From NCBI RefSeq assembly GCF_036417845.1, contig NC_089981.1, positions 20,108,001 to 20,172,000 of the forward strand: DNA of 64,000 nt. Reading direction: 5' to 3'. The notes beneath the pieces are model-generated. The model was not told the origin of the DNA. It worked only from the letters and a program-made list of their open reading frames with translations, and ran no database searches. Below, piece by piece: positions 48,601-60,310 of this stretch; position 1 is the stretch's first letter, and each line of letters opens with the position of its first letter. A program made the position numbers and the translations under genes. Source of the DNA: Apteryx mantelli. Taxonomy: Eukaryota > Chordata > Aves > Apterygiformes > Apterygidae.

Positions 48601-51600
48601 TTGTTTTCAAATCTAGGGATTTAACATGTTAGTTAAAATAAATTTAACATCTCTCTCCCACACCTACTTTTTTTTTTTTTTTTTTGGGAGGGCCTCCCTG
48701 CCCCTACAAAAGACTAAATCCAGAGATGACAACTGGCTTCGAGAGAAAAGCAGCCTCTCCTTCCCCCGTTTTCTTTCTAACACACTTGACGCAACATTAG
48801 ACATAACCACAATCCTCTCACTGGAGATGTTGCTATTTCAATCGCATCCGAGGTTAGGTGGGATGTAACAAGACCACGTAGACATTTAAGTTAGGAACGT
48901 GGCTGTCCTTGTCGCTCTCTACCATCGGTGGAAGGAGTCAAGAGATGCCCACCTCTCTCAAAGGACTAAACAGGGACCTTACAGTTATTTCCAACCCTGT
49001 CTTGGGTAGCACACTTAGCACAGCTGAATCTTGGCCCCGTGGATGAACACAGCATTACCACTTTCCTCTCACAAACATTTCTCCGTAGAAAGACACACTC
49101 CTCAGGTGGCAGGATTTTGCTAAGGGCACCAAGAAGCACGAGAAATAAGCTGCATGGAATAAACGTTCCTACAGATAACCAGGCTCTGTTCTTCAAACAA
49201 GAAAGATTGTCGAATCTCTTGAGACCGAAAGCTAAGGAAAACTTTCTGTTTGAAAGATTGCAGTTGATTCTGCATTTAAAACTGGATGAATTCGTCAACA
49301 CCACTGGCTCTGGCTAGTGGTAATTTTTGTGGAAGGTTCCTGTCCTCCGAGAAGGCACCCGGAAAAAGGATTTTAGGCCAACATCCTGTTATTTCATTGT
49401 ACGTGCCAACAGCGGCAGCAGACACCAAGTCATAGGAACTCAGACCTCCAGGAGGACGAAAGAATACGCGAGATGCAAGGGTAGATATCAAGGCATCCCT
49501 GGTGAGAGGCAAAAAGCAGCATCAAGCATTTACTTTTCACATCAGCTGTTGCAGAACAAGCTACGTGCTTTCGTTTTGGCAGTTGTCTGCTGGACAAGCG
49601 GCATGTATAACCTTAGGTTGGGACTCCCCACCGCTGTCTTTTGCCTGAATACCATTTCACAGGGGGCAACATTAATGCTGACATTAATAATCACCTACCT
49701 CATTCACTACCCTCCGCAGAAGTTAGATTCAGGAACTGAGCGGACGCCTGCACCTTTACAGAAAATCATTCAAGAGAGATGGGAAAAAAATTTTTTTTTT
49801 TTTAAGCCCTACCAATCCTTCTGAGCTTTTGGCTCTCCGGATTTTTCCTGCATTTAACTATCCCTTAACGAAGTTACTTACTGATAAACAGCTTTCGTTC
49901 CGAGCTATTTTTGCCATTCTGCCAATTCTTCCCGGCGGCCTTTAAATGAAACACCCCATTGTCCAGCGCAGAAAACATTTATAGATTAGAGCGAAGGGGT
50001 TGCCTTAATACAACAGGCACCAAGCATCCTTTGATATTAAAATTTGTGATGAAAACACCAGTCAGGAAGGGGAAAAAGATGGAACCCTCAGAGGAACCTA
50101 GCTACAACGTTGTCGTGGAGCATGTTTGGATAAGGAAAAGAGAAGGCTCTGGAGGCCATTCTGCTTCTTGGAGCGTTCCCCGGTAACGCTCAATCCTAAC
50201 CCAGCACGCTGGTCATCACAGATTTGCATTTCAGGCATGCAGCGTAAGTGTATTTTCATACGTGCCTTATACTTCTGCCTCTGGAGCATGGCACGCAAGG
50301 TTACTGAACCACAGAAAACACCCCCATCTCAAAATCCACATCATATTTTCCTGTATACACCCGAGATGCCACAAACTGAAAGGAAAGGGCTAAATACCAA
50401 AGTACAGCCACCATTTCCCAGACCCAGTCATAAACCCGCCCTTACGAATCTCAATTCCTCCTGATACCGTAAGTCCACTTCCCAGGCGGCAGACTCGCAG
50501 GAAGCCACGGAGACTGGCTACTGTTGCTTTCTCATACTTTGTTTCTTTCTTCATTTGCAGCCACGTCATTCCCTAACCTCGTAACACTGTCTTTAGCAGA
50601 ACCGGGTGCTTTCAGCCTCTTTTTACCCCGCGGGGTGTAAAAAGCATTAAGCATGCGGCTGGATAACAGGCAGCACCTGACCACGGCCCGAGCAGTAAAC
50701 ACGCACACCGCACAGCCAACATCTCCTCAACCTTCCTTCCAAGCAGTGAAGGAAAACAGAAACAAAGTCCCAGATCGATTACTCATCAAAAAGAGCAGGG
50801 AAAGCCAAAACCACCTGCCTTCTGCTTCCTGAAGAACTAGTAAAAGTTACTCCCTCTTAGGACCTGCCTGGTCATGCCGCGTCCATCGCTTTCTTTCCAT
50901 CCTCGTTCCTCTACCACCTTGCAAATCCGGTGCCTACGTTGCTACGCGTTTGGGGAAAGACAGGCAGGTGGCTGGAGTACAGAGACCCAAATTACCGGTT
51001 TCGCTGGGGACAACGGCGGCGGATCCATCAGAAGCCGAGCGCCTTGCTCACTTCTGCTGGCTGACTGCACAACTTACAAAAGGCTGGTTCATGCCGAGCT
51101 TACGACAGAGGTGCCATGCATTGCTATGCACCAGTTTTGCTCTATTGGCAGCTCGAGTATCCGTTCAATTACCCTAAGAAATGAAAAAGGGAGTTGTTTG
51201 GGACTCCGCATTATTTTTGCCAGCCGCACTGGTTTAGATGTTTGAGCTTTTGTATACGAATCCACTTGCAGCCTGAAACATCTTTCATTACAGCTCAAAA
51301 GAAAGCTTGCTGCAATAGCATATTCATCTTTTTGATATTACAACAGCAAGAAATACCCGTGCCATTTTATTTATTCATTTCCTACTTGTATAGAAAAATG
51401 AAGGTTTCAATTTTTTCTTTAATTACAAACCAGAAAGTTTCTACATCTTGATTTATAAAACATCTGAAAGCTTCTGAAAGCATCTGTTGTGCAGCGTTAG
51501 TAAGAAAATACCTGTGTACACTCAACTGAAAGGAAAATAAATCAACTGTACATTATTAAGTTACAACATGACTATTACGAAAATAACTGCATCACAATAA

Positions 51601-54600
51601 ATATCCAGCTATTGTACTGTGGTAAATCTGAGTCACAGTCTCTATAGGACAGATAAGGCGTGAAACATTGCATTTTATAACAGCACAGCCAAAATCGAAA
51701 CTCAGGAGAAAAAAAAAAATCCTGGTGTAAACCTCCATCTGAACGGCTTTATTTCCCCCCCCCCCAGAAGAGCTGTGAAACTGCACACATGGGACACAAG
51801 AAAAATCTTCACTGAAGTCAAAATAAATTTTAGCAAGTTGAGTTACTCAAAGTCAGCACATTTTTAGAAGGTTTGATTTTAAGCAATGACGTTTCTCTTT
51901 CGAAACAGTGACAAACTGACAAATCATTACCAAAGAAGCGTGAAGCTTTAAGAATGCAAATAACGAGGTATAGCACGAGTTATCTATACTACAAGACTAT
52001 TCTGTACAACTCCAGCCTTAGAGTTTTCCATCTTTTTTTTTTTTTAAGTTTGTGGAACCTTAACAGTTTTTCCAGCAGTTTAAGAATGGACCGCTACAAA
52101 ATAAGCTTGTATTTGCTACTCAGTTACTTTCATAGTCCTTGAAAAAAATAGTTCCCCGACTTCCCCTCGAGCCTTCAAACCGCAGCTTGAAAGATGGTAG
52201 GAGAATGGCCAAAATATTAGGTACCCAACAAAGTCAATTTACAATAATTTCGTACCAAAAGACCAGAAACAAATCCAGGAACAAATCACCAAGATAATTC
52301 TCCAAATGTGTGAGCGCCCACCAACAGTATTCCTCGTGCCTAACTCCTTCCCCTCATTTGAGGCACGCTTTCTATAACCGCACACTGAAGTACGTAAATG
52401 CCGCCGGCATCGTCCGCCAGCCCACGCTGGCCTCAAACCTGAGGTCAGCGCGAAAATCCCACGTTCATCTCTAAATTTTGTTAAGGCTGTGCATAAAGAG
52501 GTTCAACACGGATCTCCAAAATAAACCTCTGTTTTGACAGCTTGCTTCCAAGGGTGTGGATTCTCCACGCACACGCCGCTAAGTTATCTTTTTGCTCACG
52601 GCTTTAAAACAGCTACGTGAAGCCTTTATTTTCCTCTCAGATCAAAGCCTTCTCTCCACCTTTCAACAGCACAGCACCATTAGGCAGCCGCACACCTAAC
52701 AGCATCGGAAGAACCTTGCCAGATCCAACTCTCCCTATTGCAAAGAAAGCGTCAATACAAACGCCAAGCGGCGCGATGAAAACGGGCAAGAAAAATAGCT
52801 TGCATGTAAGCAAGGATCCACACCAACCACGTTCCACCTGCGCGACAGGAACAGAGCGCTATTAGATGCGGAGATTTGGTAACCTGAGTGTCCATTCATG
52901 GCATATCAAGTCTGTACAAATGCTTTTCCCCCTTCCTTTTACTACAGGGCAAAGTAATCTTGCAGCCAAGACGCTCTAAAACCTTGAGGACAAAGCGCAT
53001 ATGTTTTCTGAATGCTGTAGGACAGGGACTCCATCATCAAGCACGTGCCTAGCAACTTTATATTTTTGCCTTGTAGTTATTTAATTCTGAAGGTTCACGC
53101 TTTCAACTTTTTTTTGTCGTTTAGACAAGTATTTTTTCTCTCTTCTCGGCTGTCGTATAATCAGCCACTATTCCAACATGCCTTCCACAATAGCTGCACA
53201 GTTAATTTTATTGTTTTTTAATGACCTCTCGAACTGTAACCGACTGAAAGATTTCATTCGGGCTCTTAAATACAGTTACCAAACAGCAGAGGTAAAACGT
53301 TGCAAGAAGTGAATCCAGTCAGAAACTTGTTTGGGTGTAAAATTAAATCCGAGAAGTAGGTTTCATTCAATTGCTAACATACTTCAAGAGTCACAATAAG
53401 TACTCAATTTTCAGTTCAGCTCCAGAAGGACACGATCTGAAGCGTATTCGTTAAACCTATAATCCAATAATTAAAATTATTCAGGCCTAACTAAAATGAA
53501 AATTATTTCCATGAGAATACGCAGCGTTGTAGGAAGGGCAAATGTGAATTACGTTATGCGGCTTGACTCTAGCTACGCGAGTTGGTTTTTAAGCTGCGAT
53601 TAAAACGTTCTACTTACGCAATTAATATTTCTATAGAACGACGTTAGGAAAACATGGCAATTGCCTGACTAAGCAGCCAAAACAGGAAATACAGTAGGTA
53701 CGGCTGACTTTGCAACTGCCTCCTCGCACGCCAGTAAGGTAGCGATCGCACACGGGCTCTGACACAATACACACCTTCGACTTTAACCTGTAATCTCACC
53801 GTCAGACGGGCACAGACGGACCTTTGTGCCGCTGCTGCTCTGAAGGCGAGGAGCAGAAAAGCCCTCTGATCCCGTGACGCCGCCGTAGGGAAGAATGTAA
53901 AACTCGGCGAGTCACTTTCACCGCTGCAGCAGTTCTTTCACCGGCCGATAGCATCAGTTTAGCCGCGACTACGCCCATCACCTACCAGCTTCCTCCAGCG
54001 ACAGCAGCGCCGGTGATTTCACGCTGACGCGCGACTCCGAGCGTGAGGCAGCTACCTACAAAACTCACTGAGCAGATTCTGGTGCAGCAAGGTTTACGTT
54101 TCTCTGATGGGCAAACAGGATGCCGCGGTGCATCCGTGTTACCGGATACATTTCACTTCCACAAACTATTTGTCCAGGAGACAGAGGCTAATGGTCACGG
54201 CAAAGCTCCTGTAAATTTAATATTCGAAACTGGATGTAATGTTTTATAGTAAAGGATAACAGCGTAACGCAAATCACCATGGAAAGAGAATTAAATTCCG
54301 TGTCAGAGCTCAAGTCAGTAAATGTTGGCACTGAATTCAAAGACTTCATCAGAACCCCCTCAACAGATCAATAGTTATACCCTTCAGAAGAGCTGGATTG
54401 AGGAAGAAATCCAGTAAAGAGACAAACTGCATTTTCCCTTTCAGGATTCCAGATGTTTCCCAGCTACCAAAAATCCTGCCATGCAAGGGAAGTTGCAGCT
54501 TGCTAACACCCAGCTAGACTTTCTGAAACATTTTATCCCAAAAGGCTGGGGCAGGGGGAGCTTTTCTTCTGCATACTGTATGATCTGTGTGCCCGAGGAA

Positions 54601-57207
54601 GACGCCTTTATTAACTCTGTTTCCACATCTTCCCAGATAAGCCCAAGCGGGCAGCACGCACGGACTCCATCCAGCACGCGCTTGGGACGCACAGAAGTGC
54701 GCCGTTCCCACTTATCATGTATTTTAAAGGGGGGGAAAAAAAGAAAAAAAAACAACCCATACACAATCAAAACAGATGTTCTTTGGCATCACTGAAAAAT
54801 CACGAGTGGTTTTATGCCAATTTCCACGCTAAGGCTGATGCTATCCATTTCGGCTGTGAGGCTAATCATAAAAATAAAATAAAAAAAATCCAAGAAATTC
54901 AATAAATACTTTTTCTGCTCTCGCATTCAAGGACAGCTGAACCACGCAGAGCCCAAGGTATAAGAAGGCTAGAGTACAGAGAGAGCTCAAACTTGGGAAG
55001 TTTCAGATTAAAGTTTGCCACTTCCGAGCAAGACTCAAGAAACTGGGGTAAAAAAAATGCGGCTATTCCGCCAGGTTCCCAGCACTATCACATAAGCATT
55101 TCTACTTAAGGGTATTCAAAACACTAGGAGTTACCATTAAAATACTTGATGGTAACACCTCTTTGTACGTATATTAAAGAGCAATCCCATGCCTTTTTTT
55201 ACACATTTCAGCAGCTTCGCTTTACCTAGGGGGCTGAAGTTCTTAATACTCTGCCCATTAAACACTTTACACAGTAAAAGGTAAACAGGCACAAGTGGGG
55301 GTTTGTGCTAAACACACATCAGCTAGCTCTGGTTTGGCTTGCAAAAATACACCTTGCCAGCTAGGAACGTGACAGATTGCAACACCCAAACGGAATAAAG
55401 TTATAAAAAAATCAGAAAAATAAAGTTAAAAAGTTATAGAATCCTAAAGAATAAAGGCTGCCCACGAGTTTTAGACACGAACGCCTGCAAATAAGGACTG
55501 AGAAGCTCTAGCAGAAAAGGTGAATTTGTTTGTGTGGTATATAACCTTGTTCCTAGCGATTTTATCCTCTGTGAGGATTCCCCAGTGCCAGATCAAAACC
55601 AACACCACAAATTCTTTTTTTTTTTTTTTCCTCCCCTCTTTTTTGGAACTGTTTCAGAAAAAGTTACCAGGGAAGGAGCAAAGCCTTTATTTTTCTACGA
55701 GAAGCTGTGAAATGGATGCACAGGGTTCACGTAGTCCGCGCTGCAGGAACAAGAGTTGCGTTCCTTGCCGCAACGCCCCGCAACTAGTGCCTTCTTGATT
55801 AGGCCCAGCAAGCCACTGCCATCTCTCCCCCCCTAAACATCTCTTGTTCGCCCCCAAAGCCATAAGCATAAGAAATCCGCCATCCGCAGGCGGGCCAGAC
55901 AAGAACAAGTGTAAATATTTGAACGCTCTTATTTCCGCACATCTTCCACATGTCTCCTGAGGGCCAACACCTGCAACTCGACAGCCACGGGGGCAGACGA
56001 GAACCTGGCTTTTGGAAGCTGCTCGGGACCGTTGGCTAACAAGAGTTGTCGAACTACTGCGTACCGCGGTCTCAACTTTTCACGGAGACAGCAATACCCT
56101 AGTGGTTATTTGGAAGAGTAAGTTTGAGCACATTGCGCGCACGTGAACGTCAGCGGCAGATTATCACAGGCCCACAATCTTACGAAGGACCTTGGAAAGA
56201 AACTGCAAGTCACCAAGCAGCCAAGCATTCTTTAAAAGGAAGAGCCAACAGATGTTTGGCTACCTTCATGGGAAAGCCCTGATTTTCTGGAAGGAACACA
56301 ACGGTATGAATAAGTAATTCAGCTCTTACCTTTACCAGCTGCTTTATCCGTGCACCTGAAAAAGTGTAAGAGGTAAACATAAGAGACAGCTTCTACAGTG
56401 TGGCAGCAGAAACAAAACGCTGAGTTATTCACACGTGGAGAAGGAGTCCTGAATCCACACTGCGGGGACAGACCTGTTTCCTCCTTCTCTATGGATTATT
56501 TAACGCAGAGGAAGCTGTAATAAACTGATGTATAATAACACAGCAGCAAAAGCCTAGCCTAACTTGCCTTCGCTATGCTTAAATCCGAGGGGTTTTGCCA
56601 TTAAGCCGACCCAGAAGGGACGCAGTGTGGAGCGCTCGGAGCGCACACGTGCGCGCGGCCGGCTTCCTACTCCAGAAATAAAACTGCGTGGAGAGGCGGC
56701 AGCTCCCCGCGGGACAACAAACGCGGCCCGGGAAGGAGCGGGCCTAGCTGAGCGCCGCCGCCGCGGGGGTGCGGGACAGCGGGCCCGGGGCCGCCCTTCC
56801 TCTCCTCTCCTCTCCCCCCTCCTCTCCCTCCCCCCCCCCGCCGAGGCGAGGCGAGGCGGGCCGGGCCCGGCGCCGCAGGGCACTCACCCGGCCCGGGGGG
56901 CGCCCTTCTTGGCGGCGGGCGGCGTCTCGGCGGCGGGCGTCTCGGCGGCGGGCCGGGCCGCGGGGCTGCTGCGGCGGCGCCGGGGATACTCGGCCTTGCG
57001 GCGGCGGGAGGCGGCGGCAGCGGCGGCGGCGGCTCCCCCCGCGGCGCGGCCCCGCTCCCGGCCGCCTCGCAGCACCCGGCTGCCCGCGGACTCCTCCCCC
57101 TGCTCGGCGGCGGGCGGCGGCGGGCGGCGGCGGCCCGAGGACGGTCTCTCGGGCGGCGCCGGCGGCTGCTCCTCGGCGCCGCCCGGCTGCTCCGTGCCCG
57201 CCGGCAT
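39610..57207 (-). CDS. ZFP91: Zinc-finger E3 ubiquitin ligase ZFP91
   Basis: Nuclear C2H2 zinc-finger protein reported as a K63-type ubiquitin ligase for NIK in non-canonical NF-kB signalling. Eleven coding exons, minus: 56888-57207, 56330-56355, 46155-46370, 45850-45886, 45286-45375, 44662-44784, 42126-42176, 41575-41653, 41125-41239, 40495-40594, 39610-40120. Every junction is GT-AG and in phase; total 555 residues (human 570). The N-terminus is rich in Ala, Arg and Pro (SRRRKAEYPRRRR), followed by acidic and lysine-rich segments (SEEEVPFKDDPRDETYKPHL). Five fingers run from C298 to H438, with TGEKP between fingers 3 and 4. Finger 4 (CEICGFTCRQKASLNWH) holds the CxxCG hairpin known as the cereblon-drug degron in human ZFP91. 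The ATG at 57207 matches the family start; one 63 bases upstream is in frame but less likely. It lies head-to-head with LPXN, with CNTF following. Confidence 0.96.
43785..43803. repeat. G19 homopolymer in ZFP91 intron
   Basis: Uninterrupted G run on the plus strand (C on the transcribed RNA) in the intron between exons 6 and 7. Confidence 0.9.
46371..56329 (-). other. ZFP91 intron 2 (about 10 kb)
   Basis: The largest intron. It is AT-richer than the rest of the gene and largely free of recognisable transposons, which is notable for its length. Contains G20 at 47519-47538 and several A or T runs. No nested gene, RNA gene or long open frame with family motifs is seen. Confidence 0.7.
47519..47538. 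repeat. G20 homopolymer in ZFP91 intron 2
   Basis: Uninterrupted run of 20 G on the plus strand. Confidence 0.9.
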
Positions 57208-58424
57208 CGGGGCGGCGAGCGGAGGGGCCGCGGCGGCTGCTCCCCCGCGCTCCTCCCGCCCGCCCGCCAAGCCGCCTTCCCCTCGCCGCCGCCGGCGCGC
57301 CCCGCCCCCCCCGCTCAGCCGCGGCCAATCAGCGGCCGGCGGCCGGCTTCACGCGGCGCCTCCGGCCGCCCCACCTTCGCCCGGCGCCCGCCAATCCGCG
57401 GGCGGCAGGCGCGGGGAGGGAGGGCGGCCCCGCCCCCCGCGGCCCCGCCTCCTCGCCGGCCCCCCGCCCTCCCGCCTTTCTCCGGCGGCTCGCGCGCCGC
57501 CCGGCCAATCGGCGGCCCGGCTCCGCGGCTGGGCCCGCCTCCTTCCCCCCTCCTCACGGCCAACCAGGAGGCCGCTCCCCGGCCCTTCTCGGGCGCGCGC
57601 CACGCCGCGCAGGCGCCGCCGCGGCTGCCCCGCTCGCTCGCTCGCTCGGCCCCCTGCCCCCCCCCGCCCCGCGCCGCCGTCCCCGCCGCGGCGCGCGCCC
57701 TCCCTCCCCCCCGAGTGCGGCCCGTTCAACCGCCGCTCCGCGCGCCGCAGCCCCCCGCCCCGCCCCGCCCGCGCCGCCGCGAGCCCCGGCGCCGCGGCTC
57801 CGCCGAGCACCGCCGCCGTCCTACCGCCGCCGCCGCCGCCGCCTGGGCCCCTCGGGCTCCCCCCGAGTCCCTCCGCTTGGCGGGTGAGGCCGGGCAGAGG
57901 CAGCCGCTCGGCCCCCCCTTCCCGCGCGGCCGCTCCCTTCCCGCAGGGCTGCGGCGCCGCTCGCGGTCCCGGCGAGGCTTTGCGGCGGGTGGGAGTGGGG
58001 GGGGAGTTTTTGGCTGTCGCTTCTCCTTTAAGAAAAAAAAAAAAAAAAAAAACGCCCCGTCGGGCGGCGGGTGAAAGTCGGTGACAAAATGGCGGCCGGC
58101 GCAAAGGGGGCGGGGCTCGGCGCCGCGGCCCCCCCACTTCCGCTGTGGCTGCGCCGCGCCGCGCATGCGCCGCGCCTGCCGGGAGCTGTAGTTCCCCCCT
58201 CCCCCACCCCGGCGGCGGTCCAGGGGCTGGCCGGAAGCGCCGGGCGCCGGCCGGAAGCGGCCGCGGAGCATGCTGGGAGCGGCTGCCTCCTCAGTTTAGC
58301 CGCGGTCGGGGGCGGCGGCGCGGGGGCGGTTGCTCGTACGCCGACCGGGCCGGGCGCCCCACAGACGGGGCCAGGCCGCCCCGCGGGCCCAAGCAGCGCC
58401 CCTGTGGCAGGAGGATCTTGGTGA
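57208..58424. promoter_or_regulatory. ZFP91 CpG island and divergent promoter-like motif cluster
   Basis: Extremely CpG-rich sequence upstream of ZFP91. Repeated CCAATC/CCAAT-type boxes (near 57324, 57391, 57505) fit a ZFP91 promoter. A second cluster at 58080-58280 is typical of housekeeping promoters: AAAATGGCGGC (YY1) at 58086, CACTTCCGC (ETS) at 58136, CGCGCATGCGCC (NRF1) near 58159, GGGAGCTGTAGTTC (complement of a ZNF143-type ACTACAnnTCCC) near 58180, two CCGGAAGC (ETS), and CATGCTGGGAG near 58269. The YY1 orientation suggests plus-strand initiation at about 58.1 kb. Motif matches are by eye. Confidence 0.6.
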
Positions 58425-60310
58425 CAGATGAGCACGAGTGCTGCGTCCTGTGCTTGGGGGCGAGGCACGGCCTGTGCGGGTGCCAGGCCTGCTCCCCCAT
58501 GGCTCCTCCCGCGGCGCGGCCTCGCCAGCAGCGTCTCCGCTGCCTGCTGCGGGCGCTCGCACCTGCCCCCTCGGCAGGGGAGCGGCGGGGCAGCGAAGGG
58601 GAAAGCCGCCAAGCGCAGGCGGGAGCTCGCCTTCCCTGCAGAGAGCCAGCACCCCTTGCCAGGGACGCGGCCTTGCCCCCCAGCGATGCCTGGAGGGGTG
58701 GCCCCGCTGCAGGACCCTCTGCAAACCAAGTCACCTCCACGTAGCAAAATTTGCGATGTACCGGACAACATGTGCCCCCCTCAGAAGCAGCACTGTCAAG
58801 CGAGACCCAAACAGAACCCGAAAGCTTTGAGCCCACCAACACCAAGGCCCCCACCTTCACGCAGTTTGGTGTCCAAGTGGCAACTCCACCCGCTCTGCTC
58901 AGTGTCAGGATCAGAACGCCAATCTGGGGAATCCCAGTGGCAACATATGCTCTCAGACCTGGCCAGATCCATCCTCTTAGGTGCTGAGGCTGCTTCAAGA
59001 ACTGGAGAGCCACCCCCAGAACTTGCCGCCGATCCTTCGGCGAGTCCCAGCACAGCTGGGATGCTTTTGGAACCGAGGATCGCCTCCGGACCCCCAGAGC
59101 CAGCCCTCTCACCAAGCAAAGTGGTCATCTCCATTCCCATGCCCCTCCCCCCCCCCCCGCCAGCGGTCCCAGCACAGCCGCTGCCACCCCCCTGTGAGGC
59201 AGCACCCCCTCACCCCGCCTCCCCATCCGTGTCTTGCGACTCGTCCAGCTGGAAGCCGGATGTCGCCTTGAGGGAGGATGACTCTTGCTGCGATTCCTCC
59301 GGAGGGGATGATTTGGTTGATCTTAGCCGCTGTTTCAGAGCGGAAGACCGTCAAACGCTTCCACATCAGAAAATCCATCTTTCCCCCAGTTCCTGAAAAG
59401 ACTGGCTAAACTGGTTGGGTTTCACCTAATTCCATTCCAGGAGTCCACAGGGAGCCTCGTCGATCGGTATCTGGATCAAAAGCCCTCCTGCAACAGAGTT
59501 GCCATGCCCTTGCACCCTATCTTGGACAAGCTGGTAGAGAAGGTCTGGCAGACACCCCGCACCGTTCCTCCTGCGTCCGAGGAAATTGAGAGAAAAATGC
59601 ATCCTCCTGGAGGAGGCGGCTGGTTACATCTCCCAACCTGCGCCCGAGAGCACGGTAGTCGAGGCAGCGATGGCGAGGGAGAAGACCGGCGGCAAGCATG
59701 GCGCCGCGACGCCTGGATTCGTTCGGCTGGAGGGTTTACCAGTTGGTGGCCGCAGCCCTGCGGGTCGTGGATTATCAAATCTGCATGGCCAGAGGGCAAG
59801 TTGAGCTCTGGAAGAAAGTTTCGGCGCTAGCAGAACCTCTCCCCCAGGCTCAGCGGCGTGAGCTCCAGAACATCGTTCTCAAGAGCGTGGACTTGGCCAG
59901 GCACCAGGCGCGAGCGGCCTTCAACGCAGGCAATACGGCAGCGAGAGCTGCTGCCTCGGAGGGTGGACGCGCGGCGGTCACCTTGGCTGCAGGCCTCCAG
60001 CTTCCACGAGGAGGTGCAAACGAAGCTGGAGAACTTGCCCCACACGGGGGAGTATCTCTTTGGGAACCAGGTGGAAGCGACTTTACAAAGAGCCGAGGAA
60101 AGGCAGGCCACGCTGCGTTTCCTGAGGTCCGCGTATTGCTCCTCGGCTCCCCGCGGTGGCGCTGGAAAGGGGAAAGTGCCGCTCCACAAGCCGACTTTCA
60201 CTTCCACCGTGGGTTTCAAGGGCATGCGGTGCCCTTCTGGGAAGGGCGCCCCACCGCAGTAGCGGGACGAGGTGCTCTCCATCCCCTTCTCTACAGACAG
60301 CAAAAATAAA
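58425..60310 (+). pseudogene. LAP2alpha / DIRS-type Gag-like fossil
   Basis: Fossil of a Gag-type gene on the plus strand. Its parts, in order, are a Cys/His-rich N-terminal knuckle (near 58427-58500), a long Pro/Ser-rich middle, and a helical core at about 59500-60150 resembling the LAP2alpha C-terminal region and the Gag of DIRS-type tyrosine-recombinase retroelements. LAP2alpha itself is known to have arisen from a DIRS-type gag. A basic Gly/Lys-rich end and an AATAAA at 60305-60310 follow. It is broken, with about three breaks in the coding region. No reverse transcriptase, recombinase or terminal repeats are seen around it, so it is either the remains of a captured host gene or a lone gag piece. 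Age cannot be set from one copy, but long stretches remain readable. The family call is from memory of motif patterns. Confidence 0.6.

Noticed and set aside
56564-58084. 506-codon plus-strand frame antisense to ZFP91 exon 1
   Set aside because: Composition is almost only Pro, Arg, Ala and Ser from the CpG island, and the real coding frame is on the other strand.
58071-58424. 117-codon frame starting at the YY1-like ATGGCGGC
   Set aside because: The ATG is part of the YY1 motif; the product is low-complexity Ala/Gly/Pro with no family resemblance.
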